From Temnothorax longispinosus (taxonomy: Eukaryota; Arthropoda; Insecta; Hymenoptera; Formicidae): a stretch of DNA of 64,000 nt. Position numbers and translations under genes: made by a program. The first letter of the stretch is position 1. Each line of letters starts with the position of its first letter. The stretch spans positions 10,883,780-10,947,779 of the forward strand of contig NC_092368.1 in the NCBI RefSeq assembly GCF_030848805.1. The letters run 5' to 3'. The notes under the pieces are model-generated. The model ran no database searches. It had not been told where the DNA came from and worked only from the letters and a program-made list of their open reading frames with translations. This document shows positions 30,576-39,642 of the stretch, piece by piece.

Positions 30576-31769
30576 ATGGACAGCAGCGAGGAGATTAGAG
30601 AGCGCGAGAGGATAGCAAATCAAATTGCGAAAACGAGCAATTCAATTCGCAAAAAATATCACGCCTTGAAAACTGGTAAAGTGGAGGAAGATATCGCGTT
30701 GGAGAGACACTTTAAGCCCATCATCGAGCCTCTAAGGCAGATTGCCGAAAACACCGTTGCTGGCAAAGAATCTGACGTGTCAAAGATTGAGAATGAAACG
30801 GCGTGGGAAGACGAAGAGCCGAAGCTCAAACGACAACGACCAAACGCCTCGTTTAACGACTCTGTAATGGCTTCAACTCCGGTTACGTTGAAACGATCGA
30901 TAAATGTGCCATCTAATTTGAGCGAAATAACAAAAATTTTAAAACCGCGTAAACCGAAACGATCAAAAGGTCCATTGAATGAACCACCGATAATCTCTGC
31001 ACCTTCCGTACAACCCACAGTGCTCGCAAACGAAGATGTTTTCGAAACCACGAATGACCCACTCGTGACGTCCGTTCGACAGCAGTTGCAAACATCTGAG
31101 GGTCAAGAAACGTTGCGAGATCAATTGGGTCCATTGAGCCAAAAGTATGTCGGGGCAGTTCTGAGCGGCAATCAAGAAAGCGGTATGGACATCGCGTACG
31201 GTGTTAAATTCACCAACGATGGAATGATGCTTGGTAATAAACGTTTTGACGTGAACTACGCGGACAAGATAATTATCGACGGCATACGATACAATGGCAC
31301 ACGCGGTCTTTTCGAATTAATCTTTAAGAAATATCCCGATCATGATATCTACACAGAGGACGATATGCAAACATACAAGAGCATTCTGTTGATGACGAGT
31401 GCTCATAAACGCAATTATGATGCTCACGCTCAAATAAAGGGCAACGGGGGATACAAGTACACACATATAATCGGGCCGTTGATTTCGGGTAAAAAAGCTG
31501 GAAAAGGTATACCGCGTGCCATGACAGGCAACAAGATTGACCATATAATTGCATCGTCGATTTCGGGTAAAAAAGCTGGAAAAGGTATACCGCGTGCCAT
31601 GACATTAAACGACAACAAGATCGATTATGTTCATTGGGACGATCCTAACGAGCTTGTAGATCGTCTCAGATTGCTCGAAGCTTCGCGCCTAGCGGGTCAC
31701 ACCGGTCACGATAACGAAATCCTGTCGATTATCGAGGAACTTCGCGAGGCTGAACTTATTATAAATTAA
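30576..31769 (+). CDS. DUF8207-like Polinton protein with internal duplication
   Basis: 397 residues, intact. The N-terminal 150 residues are charged and disordered with KPRKPKRSKGP. The C-terminal part (AYGVKFTNDGMMLGNKRFDV, IIIDGIRYNGTRGLFELIFK, NKIDYVHWDDPNELVDRLRL) matches the conserved domain that accompanies arthropod Mavericks and is annotated DUF8207. Function unknown. A direct duplication covers SGKKAGKGIPRAMT (about 31484-31530 and 31559-31605), inserted before the NDNKIDYVHWDD block. Divergent spacing suggests a recent local event. It starts 38 nt after the ATPase stop. Confidence 0.72.
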   Translation: MDSSEEIRERERIANQIAKTSNSIRKKYHALKTGKVEEDIALERHFKPIIEPLRQIAENTVAGKESDVSKIENETAWEDEEPKLKRQRPNASFNDSVMASTPVTLKRSINVPSNLSEITKILKPRKPKRSKGPLNEPPIISAPSVQPTVLANEDVFETTNDPLVTSVRQQLQTSEGQETLRDQLGPLSQKYVGAVLSGNQESGMDIAYGVKFTNDGMMLGNKRFDVNYADKIIIDGIRYNGTRGLFELIFKKYPDHDIYTEDDMQTYKSILLMTSAHKRNYDAHAQIKGNGGYKYTHIIGPLISGKKAGKGIPRAMTGNKIDHIIASSISGKKAGKGIPRAMTLNDNKIDYVHWDDPNELVDRLRLLEASRLAGHTGHDNEILSIIEELREAELIIN

Positions 31770-31804
31770 GTGGCGCGACAGCGAGTCATTCAATCAACAT
31801 CGAA

Positions 31805-32140
31805 ATGCCGATCAACAAGTTTGGTATATCGCTCGAAAGAGGCGGTGCGGAACTATACTATCAATGGAGAGGATTAATCAGAAATTACGTGCGCGATAAC
31901 GCTCTTTGCATGGTCGCCACCGACTTTGACGCGAAATCGCGCAAGATTCGACGGATAGCGCCGCCTGTAGATGATGGCGATGCAGCCAATAAACGTTACG
32001 TGCAGCAAAGCGTGCAAATTTTGAAAGATCGACAGGATGAAATGGAGAGAAAGATGGCCGCATTCTAGAATAACGTGCAAACTACCCTAAACGAACTTCA
32101 AAAGATGATTCATGATGTAATTGCGAATCATCGCGAATAG
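31805..32140 (+). pseudogene. Small coiled-coil Polinton protein, one nonsense codon
   Basis: MPINKFGISLERGG... runs through NALCMVATDFDAKSRKIRR and AANKRYVQQSVQILKDRQDE to a TAG at 32066-32068. The same frame continues for about 24 codons (NNVQTTLNELQKMIHDVIAN) to a second stop near 32138. The C-terminal half has heptad character. It resembles short virion-associated coiled-coil proteins in position, but no function is known. Confidence 0.6.
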
Positions 32141-32185
32141 ATAAGAACGTACATCTGATATCTGCGTCAGTTGCACGTCATCGTC

Positions 32186-33106
32186 ATGGCTGGTAAGAAG
32201 CAATCAACTGAGAAACGGAGGCTTGTGGAAGAATTACACGCTCCTGCGAGAAAAAATTTTTCTCGAAGACGCGTCATAGTGCGCGGATACGATGACCTGT
32301 GGCAGGCGGATGTGGTCGAGATGCGCCCATACACGCGATTTAACAGAGGCTACCACTACATACTCACCGTTATCGACGTGCTGAGCAAGCACGCATGGGC
32401 TGTACCGCTCAAGACCAAGAGCGGACCCGAGGTTACTGCGGCGATCGCGAAAATAATTCGAGACGGCGGAAGATGCCCGAAAAATCTGCAGACTGACAAG
32501 GGAAAAGAATTTTACAATGCAAACGTGCAGAAACTCTTGAAGAAACATAATATCAATCACTATTCGACATATTCCGTAATGAAGGCATCGGTCGTCGAAC
32601 GATTCAATCGCACGCTCAAGAACGACATGTGGAAAATGTTTACGCGCAATGGAAATTACAAATGGATCGACTCGCTGCCAGGTCTCGTATCAAATTACAA
32701 CGCGCGAAAGCATCGAACTATCGGCATGCGACCCATTGATGTTACCCCCGCGATCGCCGACAAGCTCCTAACAACGGTGTACAGCCACGTAAAGATCGCT
32801 GCTCCCGCGCGATTCAAAGTGGGCGATTCGGTACGCGTGAGTAAATTCAAGACAATCTTCGAAAAAGGATACACGCCAAATTGGACCACGGAGGTGTTTA
32901 GAATCGTCAAAGTGCAGAAAACTAATCCTGTGACGTATCTGTTGGAAGATTTCTGCGGAAAACCCGTCGCCGGCGGCTTCTACGAATACGAGTTACATCG
33001 CGTTGCTAATCACGACGTGTATCTCGTTGAAAAAGTTTTGCGCAAAAGAGGGGATGAGGTTTATGTAAAGTGGTTAGGATTTGATGACAAGAATAATGTA
33101 TTGTAA
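32186..33106 (+). CDS. INT: Polinton integrase with C-terminal chromodomain
   Basis: Starts at the ATG at 32186 (MAGKKQSTEK). The rve core has D in LWQADVVEM (about 32309), D in LQTDKGKEFY (about 32495) and E in SVVERFNRTL (about 32597), with 33 residues between the last two. A linker (FKVGDSVRVSK) leads to a chromodomain-like end, YLVEKVLRKRGDEVYVKWLG, which in Polintons is thought to guide target choice. The protein stops soon after (DKNNVL), slightly short of a full chromodomain helix. All catalytic residues are present. It joins linear Polinton ends to target DNA with 6-bp stagger. Confidence 0.9.
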   Translation: MAGKKQSTEKRRLVEELHAPARKNFSRRRVIVRGYDDLWQADVVEMRPYTRFNRGYHYILTVIDVLSKHAWAVPLKTKSGPEVTAAIAKIIRDGGRCPKNLQTDKGKEFYNANVQKLLKKHNINHYSTYSVMKASVVERFNRTLKNDMWKMFTRNGNYKWIDSLPGLVSNYNARKHRTIGMRPIDVTPAIADKLLTTVYSHVKIAAPARFKVGDSVRVSKFKTIFEKGYTPNWTTEVFRIVKVQKTNPVTYLLEDFCGKPVAGGFYEYELHRVANHDVYLVEKVLRKRGDEVYVKWLGFDDKNNVL

Positions 33107-33169
33107 AAATTTATTACAGTATAAAAAACATACATATATATACATATGAGTCATTTATTTTCCTAAATA

Positions 33170-33250
33170 TCTAAATGTAATTACAATATATTTACAGCGG
33201 TATTTACAATATATTTACAATGGTATTTACAATATATTTACAATGGTATT
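33170..33250. repeat. Three 24-bp tandem units at convergent gene ends
   Basis: 'tttacaatatatttacaatgg' is repeated three times between the integrase stop and the PolB stop. The last unit overlaps the PolB stop region. This is the convergent 3' end of the two enzyme genes. Confidence 0.8.
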
Positions 33251-36200
33251 TTATAATGTCCCCATGGCAGCGTTTCGGTAGAACCGGGTATAATGTATCG
33301 CTTATCATCGTACGGACTTAGAGCTATTTTCGTTTCGGACACGGTGTATACCTCGTGTTTTTTGGATCTTATGCAGGTTTGCTGTCGCGTCATTTCAATT
33401 TCGTCGCGCAGACACCGCGTGTAATCGTCGAACGTTATCGACCTGGCTACGACGTTACTCTTAACACCTTTAGCCTTTTTCGTATCTTTCTTACCGTCCA
33501 CTCGTAAGGCGTACATCTTTGCTCTAAGCCCGACGAATTCGGTCATTATCGCACCGTTATTTTCGTCTTTCATTAACCCCGGAACTTTTTTATTGGCGAG
33601 TGGGATACCGTACGTATTATCAATCGCGTAATCGCTAGTGTCAAATCTATGAATGTGGCGCATCATGATATCATACACATCGTCGCACTCGATGTGATAA
33701 ATGAGACTGTCAGTATCGGTGTACGTGACTTTACACTTGTCGCGATACAACGGTAACATGTACTCGTGATGAAATTCGTACAAACATGTCTTGGATATAT
33801 CGAGGATGCACATACCCACATAGATTGGTTTGTCGAACTTCACCTCGAGTTTTCGCATTTCTATTGCTACTAAATTCTCCGAAAAGACGCTTCGGCTATG
33901 AAAATTTGGTTTCGCAATCATAGCCTCCGCGCCGTATCTACCCTCCCAATGAGTCACGAGTCGCACGTCAACGTGATTGCGCACATTCTCCATGGTTTTG
34001 CCAAACATGGCATTGTTCATCAATTTGTATAAATTTTTCTCGAAATCATTGTTGGCCAACGTTCTAAATTTCGTATTGAGGTCTATATAATCGCGAAGCC
34101 ATGGAGATTGCGCGAATTTCAGTATACGGTGAATTTTTGATATACGGAGACCGTGACGAGTACACTGCTGCAGGTTGCGATAATGTATTACATAACGTTT
34201 CTTATCGTATAATGTTGCGAGGAGCTTGTCCTGTCGCTTGCCGGGTGGTTTATCGTGCGTCGGACAGAACGGTAGGTCAGTGTGCGCGTCGTGAAGATGT
34301 TGCGGATACTCCAAGTCGACTTCGAGAATGTAGCCTATTGAGGAATCCAACGCGACATCCATAACATTAAAATCGGTTACGTCGTCGACCCATTTAAAAT
34401 CTGCGTATGGCAATGGTTGACTCATTGCCCAGCCGTATAAGTTATTTACATCAAAATACATGAGGTACGACGACGGTTTCGATGGATCGTACGACAGCAT
34501 GTACTTGTTGTTGGCCAGCGCGTATCTGTTTGAACATTGACTCAAACCGCCGCGTATACCGCGTTCGATAAACATGACCATGTCAATGTCGGTGAGCAAT
34601 TCGAAATTGATGTGTGTATGCTTCAACATAGCATCCCACGTAAAACCCGGTAGAGTATAATAATACGCCGGATCGAGTCCATAACTCGCGACGCAACTAT
34701 CGCGAAAATTTTCAAAGATATCGGCCAACAGCAAGACATCGGTCTTGAGATATAAATCGCTGTAATCACCGAGCGTTCGAATGGAGAACCGCTGCCAGAC
34801 GTCGACGGCGTGCGCGTAATCGCTCTCGGATACGGTGTCACCTGTCAATGAACTGTAAAACGAGTCGCGCGGTGGTAAACACAAGTCATCCAATTTTTCG
34901 ACGCAGTCAATGTATTCATATGGAAATACGCCTTTTCGTGTCAGCAAATTAAAATTTTCTGCGGATAATTCACAAAATTCGCGTTGCAATATTCGCAGTT
35001 TATCCTTGCTAAGATAAGATGCCAATTTGTCGAGACTAGCGGTGAGAAACTTGTACGAATCGATAAATCGCAATTTGACGCACGTTTTCTTATCTTTATC
35101 TTCGGTGCTTTGAACGTTTTTTGTAAACGAAATATATTTTTCTTTTGTGATCGGGAGTAAATCTACATGTCCTTCGTATGCTGTTGCTATTTCGGTTATA
35201 ATAAAATGTGCATCGTATCCCGATAAATTATGAAACACTATGGGAATGCAATGCGAATCTTTATAATTTAAGTTACAATTCGAATGCGCGGGACCTCTGT
35301 ATCGACCGGTCAGGTGACAATGGTCGCGTACTCGCACGTCGTCTGGCTCAAACGGTTCTTTACACACGTGACAGTGCGTTGCGCTGTTAAACTTTTCCCA
35401 CTCGTCTCGCGTAAAATCTGCCATGGGTACATTAGTGGACAATATAGTTTTTACGTCGTGAGCTAAACGTCTTAGCTCCTCGGCGAACCACGCGACGCAA
35501 TTCTTATCGCGACGAAACCGATACATAGATAACGACTCGTCGTATGAGCAACGCACGTAGTACCCTATGCTAAACACGCGATGATGTTGATATGTGTACC
35601 TGGACGTTTCCGGATCCGCTTCCATCTTCTCCAGGGTACACTCCAGGTCGGCGTATACGACAAACGGAACTCGTTCCTTCCTGTTGTGATTTTTAAAGGC
35701 CAACCACTTGTCGTTATCGCTCGGTAACTTGATCGCGCAGTCATTCATCTCCTGACAGTCGACGGTGTGGGCAGCCAATTTCTCGTTGGAGCTGAAGTAG
35801 TGCAAACATCTGCAAAAAAAAATAAACGCAAATTATATAAATTTTTTTTATACACAAAATATTCTATATATTATTAAAAGAACTATAGGTACTTACCGAT
35901 CGCAAATGTACTTTGTGTGTCCATGTTTATTAATTTGCGAGCTCACGAGGCGGGATAGGTTCTTGATCCATGCAAAATGTCCCACGTTGTCGTTATGCAC
36001 GTACAGCAGATTTACGTGTCTGTCCATCTTTCGGTCAGTAACACGTATTGGCAAGATAGCAAGTTTCTTGTTTTTTTTCTCGATGCTGTACACGTTGATG
36101 GAGATGTTGTTATGATTTTCAAACCGTTTAATTTGATCTAACGTCATTGGAAACTCAATGTCCGTAAGATCTAGCACCGACGTGTAATGAGGATACGACG

Positions 36201-37023
36201 ATTTCCGATCTGCGTGTTCCTCAACTGGATACAGAGCAGCCACCACTGACCATGCGAAACATGCATTGTCCATTGATTGCACGTTTATCACCGCCTTCTT
36301 CTTTTTAATTTCTTGCGGTATTTCCACAAAACACCCCGCGTGCAACGGATTGTATTTGTTCACGTTTACCATTAAATTGAGTATACGCGACAACGCCCAT
36401 CCGCTATCACGTTCCTGGAATTCCTCCAGCTTTGCTAAGGTAGGCTCGATGACGTGTCTCTTGTACCACTCGTGCAGATCGGACTCACGAAAGACTTCAT
36501 AGTTTCTCGTTGCGATACTTTTATTCGCGCGTTTGTCACCCGCAACAAATTCACCATTAAACACTGTGTTAATTTTTACATTGTCATGTCGTTGCATGAC
36601 GTTCTGCACACGATCGAGTACAATTTCTCCCGCATCTTTGAGAAATTGACGAGGGTCGATGTGTTTGGAATTTATTACCGCACCAGTCAATATACGGCTT
36701 TCAAAAGCCGTATCTATCTCGCGCCATCTGAGTCCTGTCTCACACGCACTGTATCCAGCACCCACATGTACGAAACGTTGACGTACCGAGTCTTTCAAAC
36801 CTTCGAGTTTTGCGATACAAGCGACCAATGACTGTTTGAGACCGATCGATGACTGATCGATTGATAATCGTGGCCGTTTAATTCGGCTTTGTTCTTCCAA
36901 CGATTCGATAAACTCGTCGCATCGTTCCTCCCACGCGGCAAAGTCTTCCCTCGAATTTAACAGGGTGGATTGCTCCAACAACTCCTGCTCCATGTTATTG
37001 CACGATCCTCTTGCTAACGCCAT
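33238..37023 (-). CDS. POLB: Protein-primed DNA polymerase B, two exons
   Basis: Exon 1 (35897-37023) and exon 2 (33238-35809) join across an 87-bp GT-AG intron (35810-35896; donor GTAAGT, acceptor TTTGCAG) to 1232 residues with no lesion. Exon 1 holds a long N-terminal region and a C-terminal block with DNACFAWSVVAALYP and VGHFAWIKNLSRL. A C2HC zinc finger straddles the splice (CDRC...H....C). Exon 2 carries the exonuclease (FVVYADLEC, HNLSGYDAHF), a Cys/His cluster (CHVCKEPF...DHCHLTGRY), the polymerase YFDVNNLYGWAM (motif A), KLMNNAMFGKTMEN (motif B) and CKVTYTDTDSL (motif C). The start is ATG 37023; a GTG lies three codons upstream. It copies the element from a terminal-protein primer. 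Confidence 0.95.
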
Positions 37024-37125
37024 TTGTTGCACTCACGACTTCCAGTTTTCGACTATTGAGCGTATCCCCTAGATTCGTCATTTTATATTCTACTAATGAT
37101 GCATCGTTTGCTTATCACATCTAAT

Positions 37126-37690
37126 TTCATCTCAGCAGCCGTACATCGACGCTATTTGCAAAATTTGCAGTTTTGCACGTGTTCGATGAAATCATTGCGA
37201 GACACGTACGTTCACGAAAACGCGCCATTGACTTTTGGTGATTTGATCTGTATCAATGCAGCAGCCGTACATCGGCGCTATTTGCAGTTTTGCACGTGTT
37301 CGATGAAATCATCGCGAGACATGTCGCGACATGTTCTTCAAAACAATAACGCTCCATTGAATTATGCGAAATTGCAAATTTTGCAGTTTTGCACGTGTTC
37401 GATAAAATCATTGCGAGACACGTCGCGACATGTTCTTGAAAACAATAACGCTCCATTGACTTATGCGAAATTGCAAAATTTGCACTTTTGCACGTGTTCG
37501 ATGAAATCATCGCGAGACACGTATGCTCTTGAAAAGAAATCATATTTGATGCCCGTGGTGAGGTGATCTCATCACGAATGTTCTTGACAAAGATATCACA
37601 TTTAACGTATATGTGGATTGTGGTGGCAGTCACCATGCAGCAGCCGTACATTGGCGCTATTTTTGCAAGATTTGCAGTTTTGGGTATGTA
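37126..37690. repeat. Polinton tandem repeats, about 90-120 bp units
   Basis: About five units built on 'gcagttttgcacgtgttcga' followed by 'gaaatcatcgcgagacacgt'. Several are preceded by 'cagcagccgtacatcggcgc'. Units vary in length through insertion or loss of a 'gacatgttcttgaaaacaat' block. It lies upstream of both PolB (minus) and the last gene (plus). A lone copy sits at 25390-25500. Confidence 0.85.
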
Positions 37691-37694
37691 TAAA
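37684..37694 (+). promoter_or_regulatory. TATA-like element upstream of the last Polinton gene
   Basis: GTATGTATAAA ends about 75 bp before the ATG at 37770, after the tandem repeat array. Position fits a core promoter; activity is inferred. Confidence 0.4.
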
Positions 37695-37769
37695 TGGTCT
37701 ACGAGGATTCTAGAGCGCAGTCGAGAGTTCGATACGGTTCGAGTACGTCGCAAACAGCCTCCAGATACG

Positions 37770-38481
37770 ATGAACATTCACGGTGCGAACTACTACGTTC
37801 CGATTCAGGACGAAACGTGCGAGAAACAGCACAATGAGTATGTACCGCTAATTTTCATATATACTTGTGCAAAAAAACTTTTATAAACATATAATTGTAT
37901 TTTTCAGTTTTGATAAACCCCGCTACACGCCACGTATTTTGGGAAGAAGATTTGCCTTGACATCAACAGCGTATAAATTTTTGGATGTTGGAATCAACGC
38001 GGGACCTATGTCCTCTGTGGATATACTTATTGGCGATAACCGAGGCAATCGGATAATTCTGCTATATGCAACGTGGGTGGCATTCATCGAAAAACGTGCA
38101 GATATACAGCGCATCGTGCAGTCATCGGCACCATCATCGCTAACGTTTCGAGATCTGGAACTTGTTAAAATACGTGACGCAGATATTGTAAAATTGACGT
38201 CGTGCGGCACCAGCTTGTACATGAAACCGTCAACTGTACTCTTTCTGTTCGAACTAGAACATTGTGTCGAGAATGTGTATTTTCAACTATGTCAAAATGT
38301 TCACGGCGTAAGTGAAAAATTCAAACAGTTTGTAACAATTTTACGTCAAAATTGTATCACTGATAAATGTAACGCAGTTACAATCTTGCATGACGTTTAT
38401 GATAAAAATTCGATTATTGATTGCGAATTATTAGCCTACGCTTTGGATACTATTGTGTATAATGCGCTACATGATAAATAA
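37770..38481 (+). CDS. Unassigned spliced Polinton protein, about 213 residues
   Basis: Exon 1 (37770-37837) encodes MNIHGANYYVPIQDETCEKQ. A 70-bp intron (37838-37907, GTATGT...TTTTTCAG) follows. Exon 2 (37908-38481) encodes KPRYTPRILGRRFALTSTAY and continues through GPMSSVDILIGDNRGNRI, VKLTSCGTSLYMKPSTVLFL and a helical C-terminus. The joined frame is intact. The middle has strand-rich periodicity; no catalytic motif is visible. It is the only gene between PolB and the right TIR. I recognise no named family. Confidence 0.65.
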
Positions 38482-38545
38482 ATGCATATAATATGGTTAA
38501 AAAGTTTTTCCTTTTCATTTACCGTTCCCTTTTGTTAAGCTGTCT

Positions 38546-39223
38546 TTATTTAATAATTTTCGCATAATTTCTGAACGAGAACGCGCGAGGGAAAGAGACC
38601 GCGCGAACGAGAAGACTCGCGCAAACGGGGGGGGGGGGGGGGGCGAGACACCGCGCGAACGAGAAGACGAATGGGGGGACGGGAAAGAAACATCTACGAG
38701 GGGGAGATAACGCGAGCGTGCCGTGTGACGTCACGCGGACTCCGCGGCGCGGCGAAACGCGAACGCGGGTCCCCTCGCCCCGCGGCGCCCGAAAACGCGA
38801 ACGCTCCGCGGCGCGGCGAAAACGCGGACTCCCTCGCCCCGCGGCGCGGCGGAAACGCGGTCGCCCCGCGGCGCCGGAAGACGCGGACCCCCTCACCCCG
38901 CGGCGCCGGAAAACGCGGACCCCCTCACCTCGCGGCGCCGGAAAACGCGGACCCCTCACCCCGCGGCGCCGAAAAATGCGGACCCCCTCACCCCGCGGCG
39001 CCGGAAAACGCGGACCCCCTCACCCCGCGGCGCCGGAAAACGCGGTTCCCCCCTTCCCCGCGGCGCCCGAAACATGCGGTTCCCCCCTCCCCCTTCCCCG
39101 CGGCGCCCGAAACATGCGGTTTCCCCCTCCCCCTCCCCCGCGGTCCCCCCCCGCCCGCGGTTCTCCCCCGCCCTCACCCCCCCTTATTGCCCCATGGCTT
39201 AGAATCGGCCTAGCTTACCTACT
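38546..39223. repeat. Polinton right TIR, GC-rich
   Basis: Inverted partner of 23729-24448, about 680 bp, with the inner boundary at 'taataattttcgcataattt'. It differs from the left copy by repeat number, a G run at about 38629-38643 and scattered substitutions. Confidence 0.92.
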
Positions 39224-39324
39224 TATGCCTGGTCAGGACGAAGTCAGGGGAAACCCTGATGGAGGTCCGTAGCGATTCTGACGTGCAAATCGATCGTCGG
39301 AACTGGGTATAGGGGCGAAAGACT

Positions 39325-39377
<53 letters not shown>

Positions 39378-39642
39378 CACTCGGCCGTTCCGCACGGAAC
39401 GCGCGCGAGTCTCATCTGGTAAAGCGAATGATTAGAGGCCTTGGGGCCGAAACGACCTCAACCTATTCTCAAACTTTAAATGGGTGAGATCTCTGGCTTT
39501 CTTGAACTATGAAGCCACGAGCATCTTTTAACGGATCAGAGTGCCAAGTGGGCCATTTTTGGTAAGCAGAACTGGCGCTGTGGGATGAACCAAACGCAGA
39601 GTTAAGGCGCCCAACTCGACGCTCATGGGACACCATGAAAGG
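39224..39642 (+). rRNA. 28S rRNA fragment, 3' piece
   Basis: Resumes with the duplicated TATGCC and continues tggtcaggacgaagtcaggg. It passes through the highly conserved 'gtataggggcgaaagactaa' and 'ctggttccctccgaagtttc' blocks and 'ggtaagcagaactggcgctg', ending near 'ggacaccatgaaagg'. With the 5' piece it makes about 569 bp of continuous, apparently undamaged 28S. It ends abruptly against the Mutator-like coding sequence (VADG on the minus strand). Confidence 0.92.

Larger units (their letters stand above)
23729..39223. mobile_element. Polinton/Maverick, 15,495 bp, 6-bp TSD TATGCC
   Basis: It begins AGTAGGTAAGCTAGGCC and ends with its reverse complement, with AG...CT ends and GC-rich TIRs of about 700 bp. 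The perfect 6-bp duplication TATGCC at 23723-23728 and 39224-39229 is the Polinton hallmark. Inside are protein-primed PolB, a retroviral-type integrase with chromodomain, packaging ATPase, adenain-like protease, and major and minor capsid genes, plus PLA2-like, DUF8207-like and several unassigned genes. The left capsid block is read on the minus strand. ATPase to integrase are read on the plus strand, PolB on minus, and the last gene on plus. Confidence 0.97.

Noticed and set aside
37126..37690. Regular repeats with spacer-like segments, considered as a CRISPR-like array
   Set aside because: The genome is eukaryotic, the units are long and diverged, and the 'spacers' are themselves repeated.
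39224..39642. Functional rRNA gene
   Set aside because: Only about 570 bp of 28S is present, interrupted and joined to protein-coding DNA on both sides.
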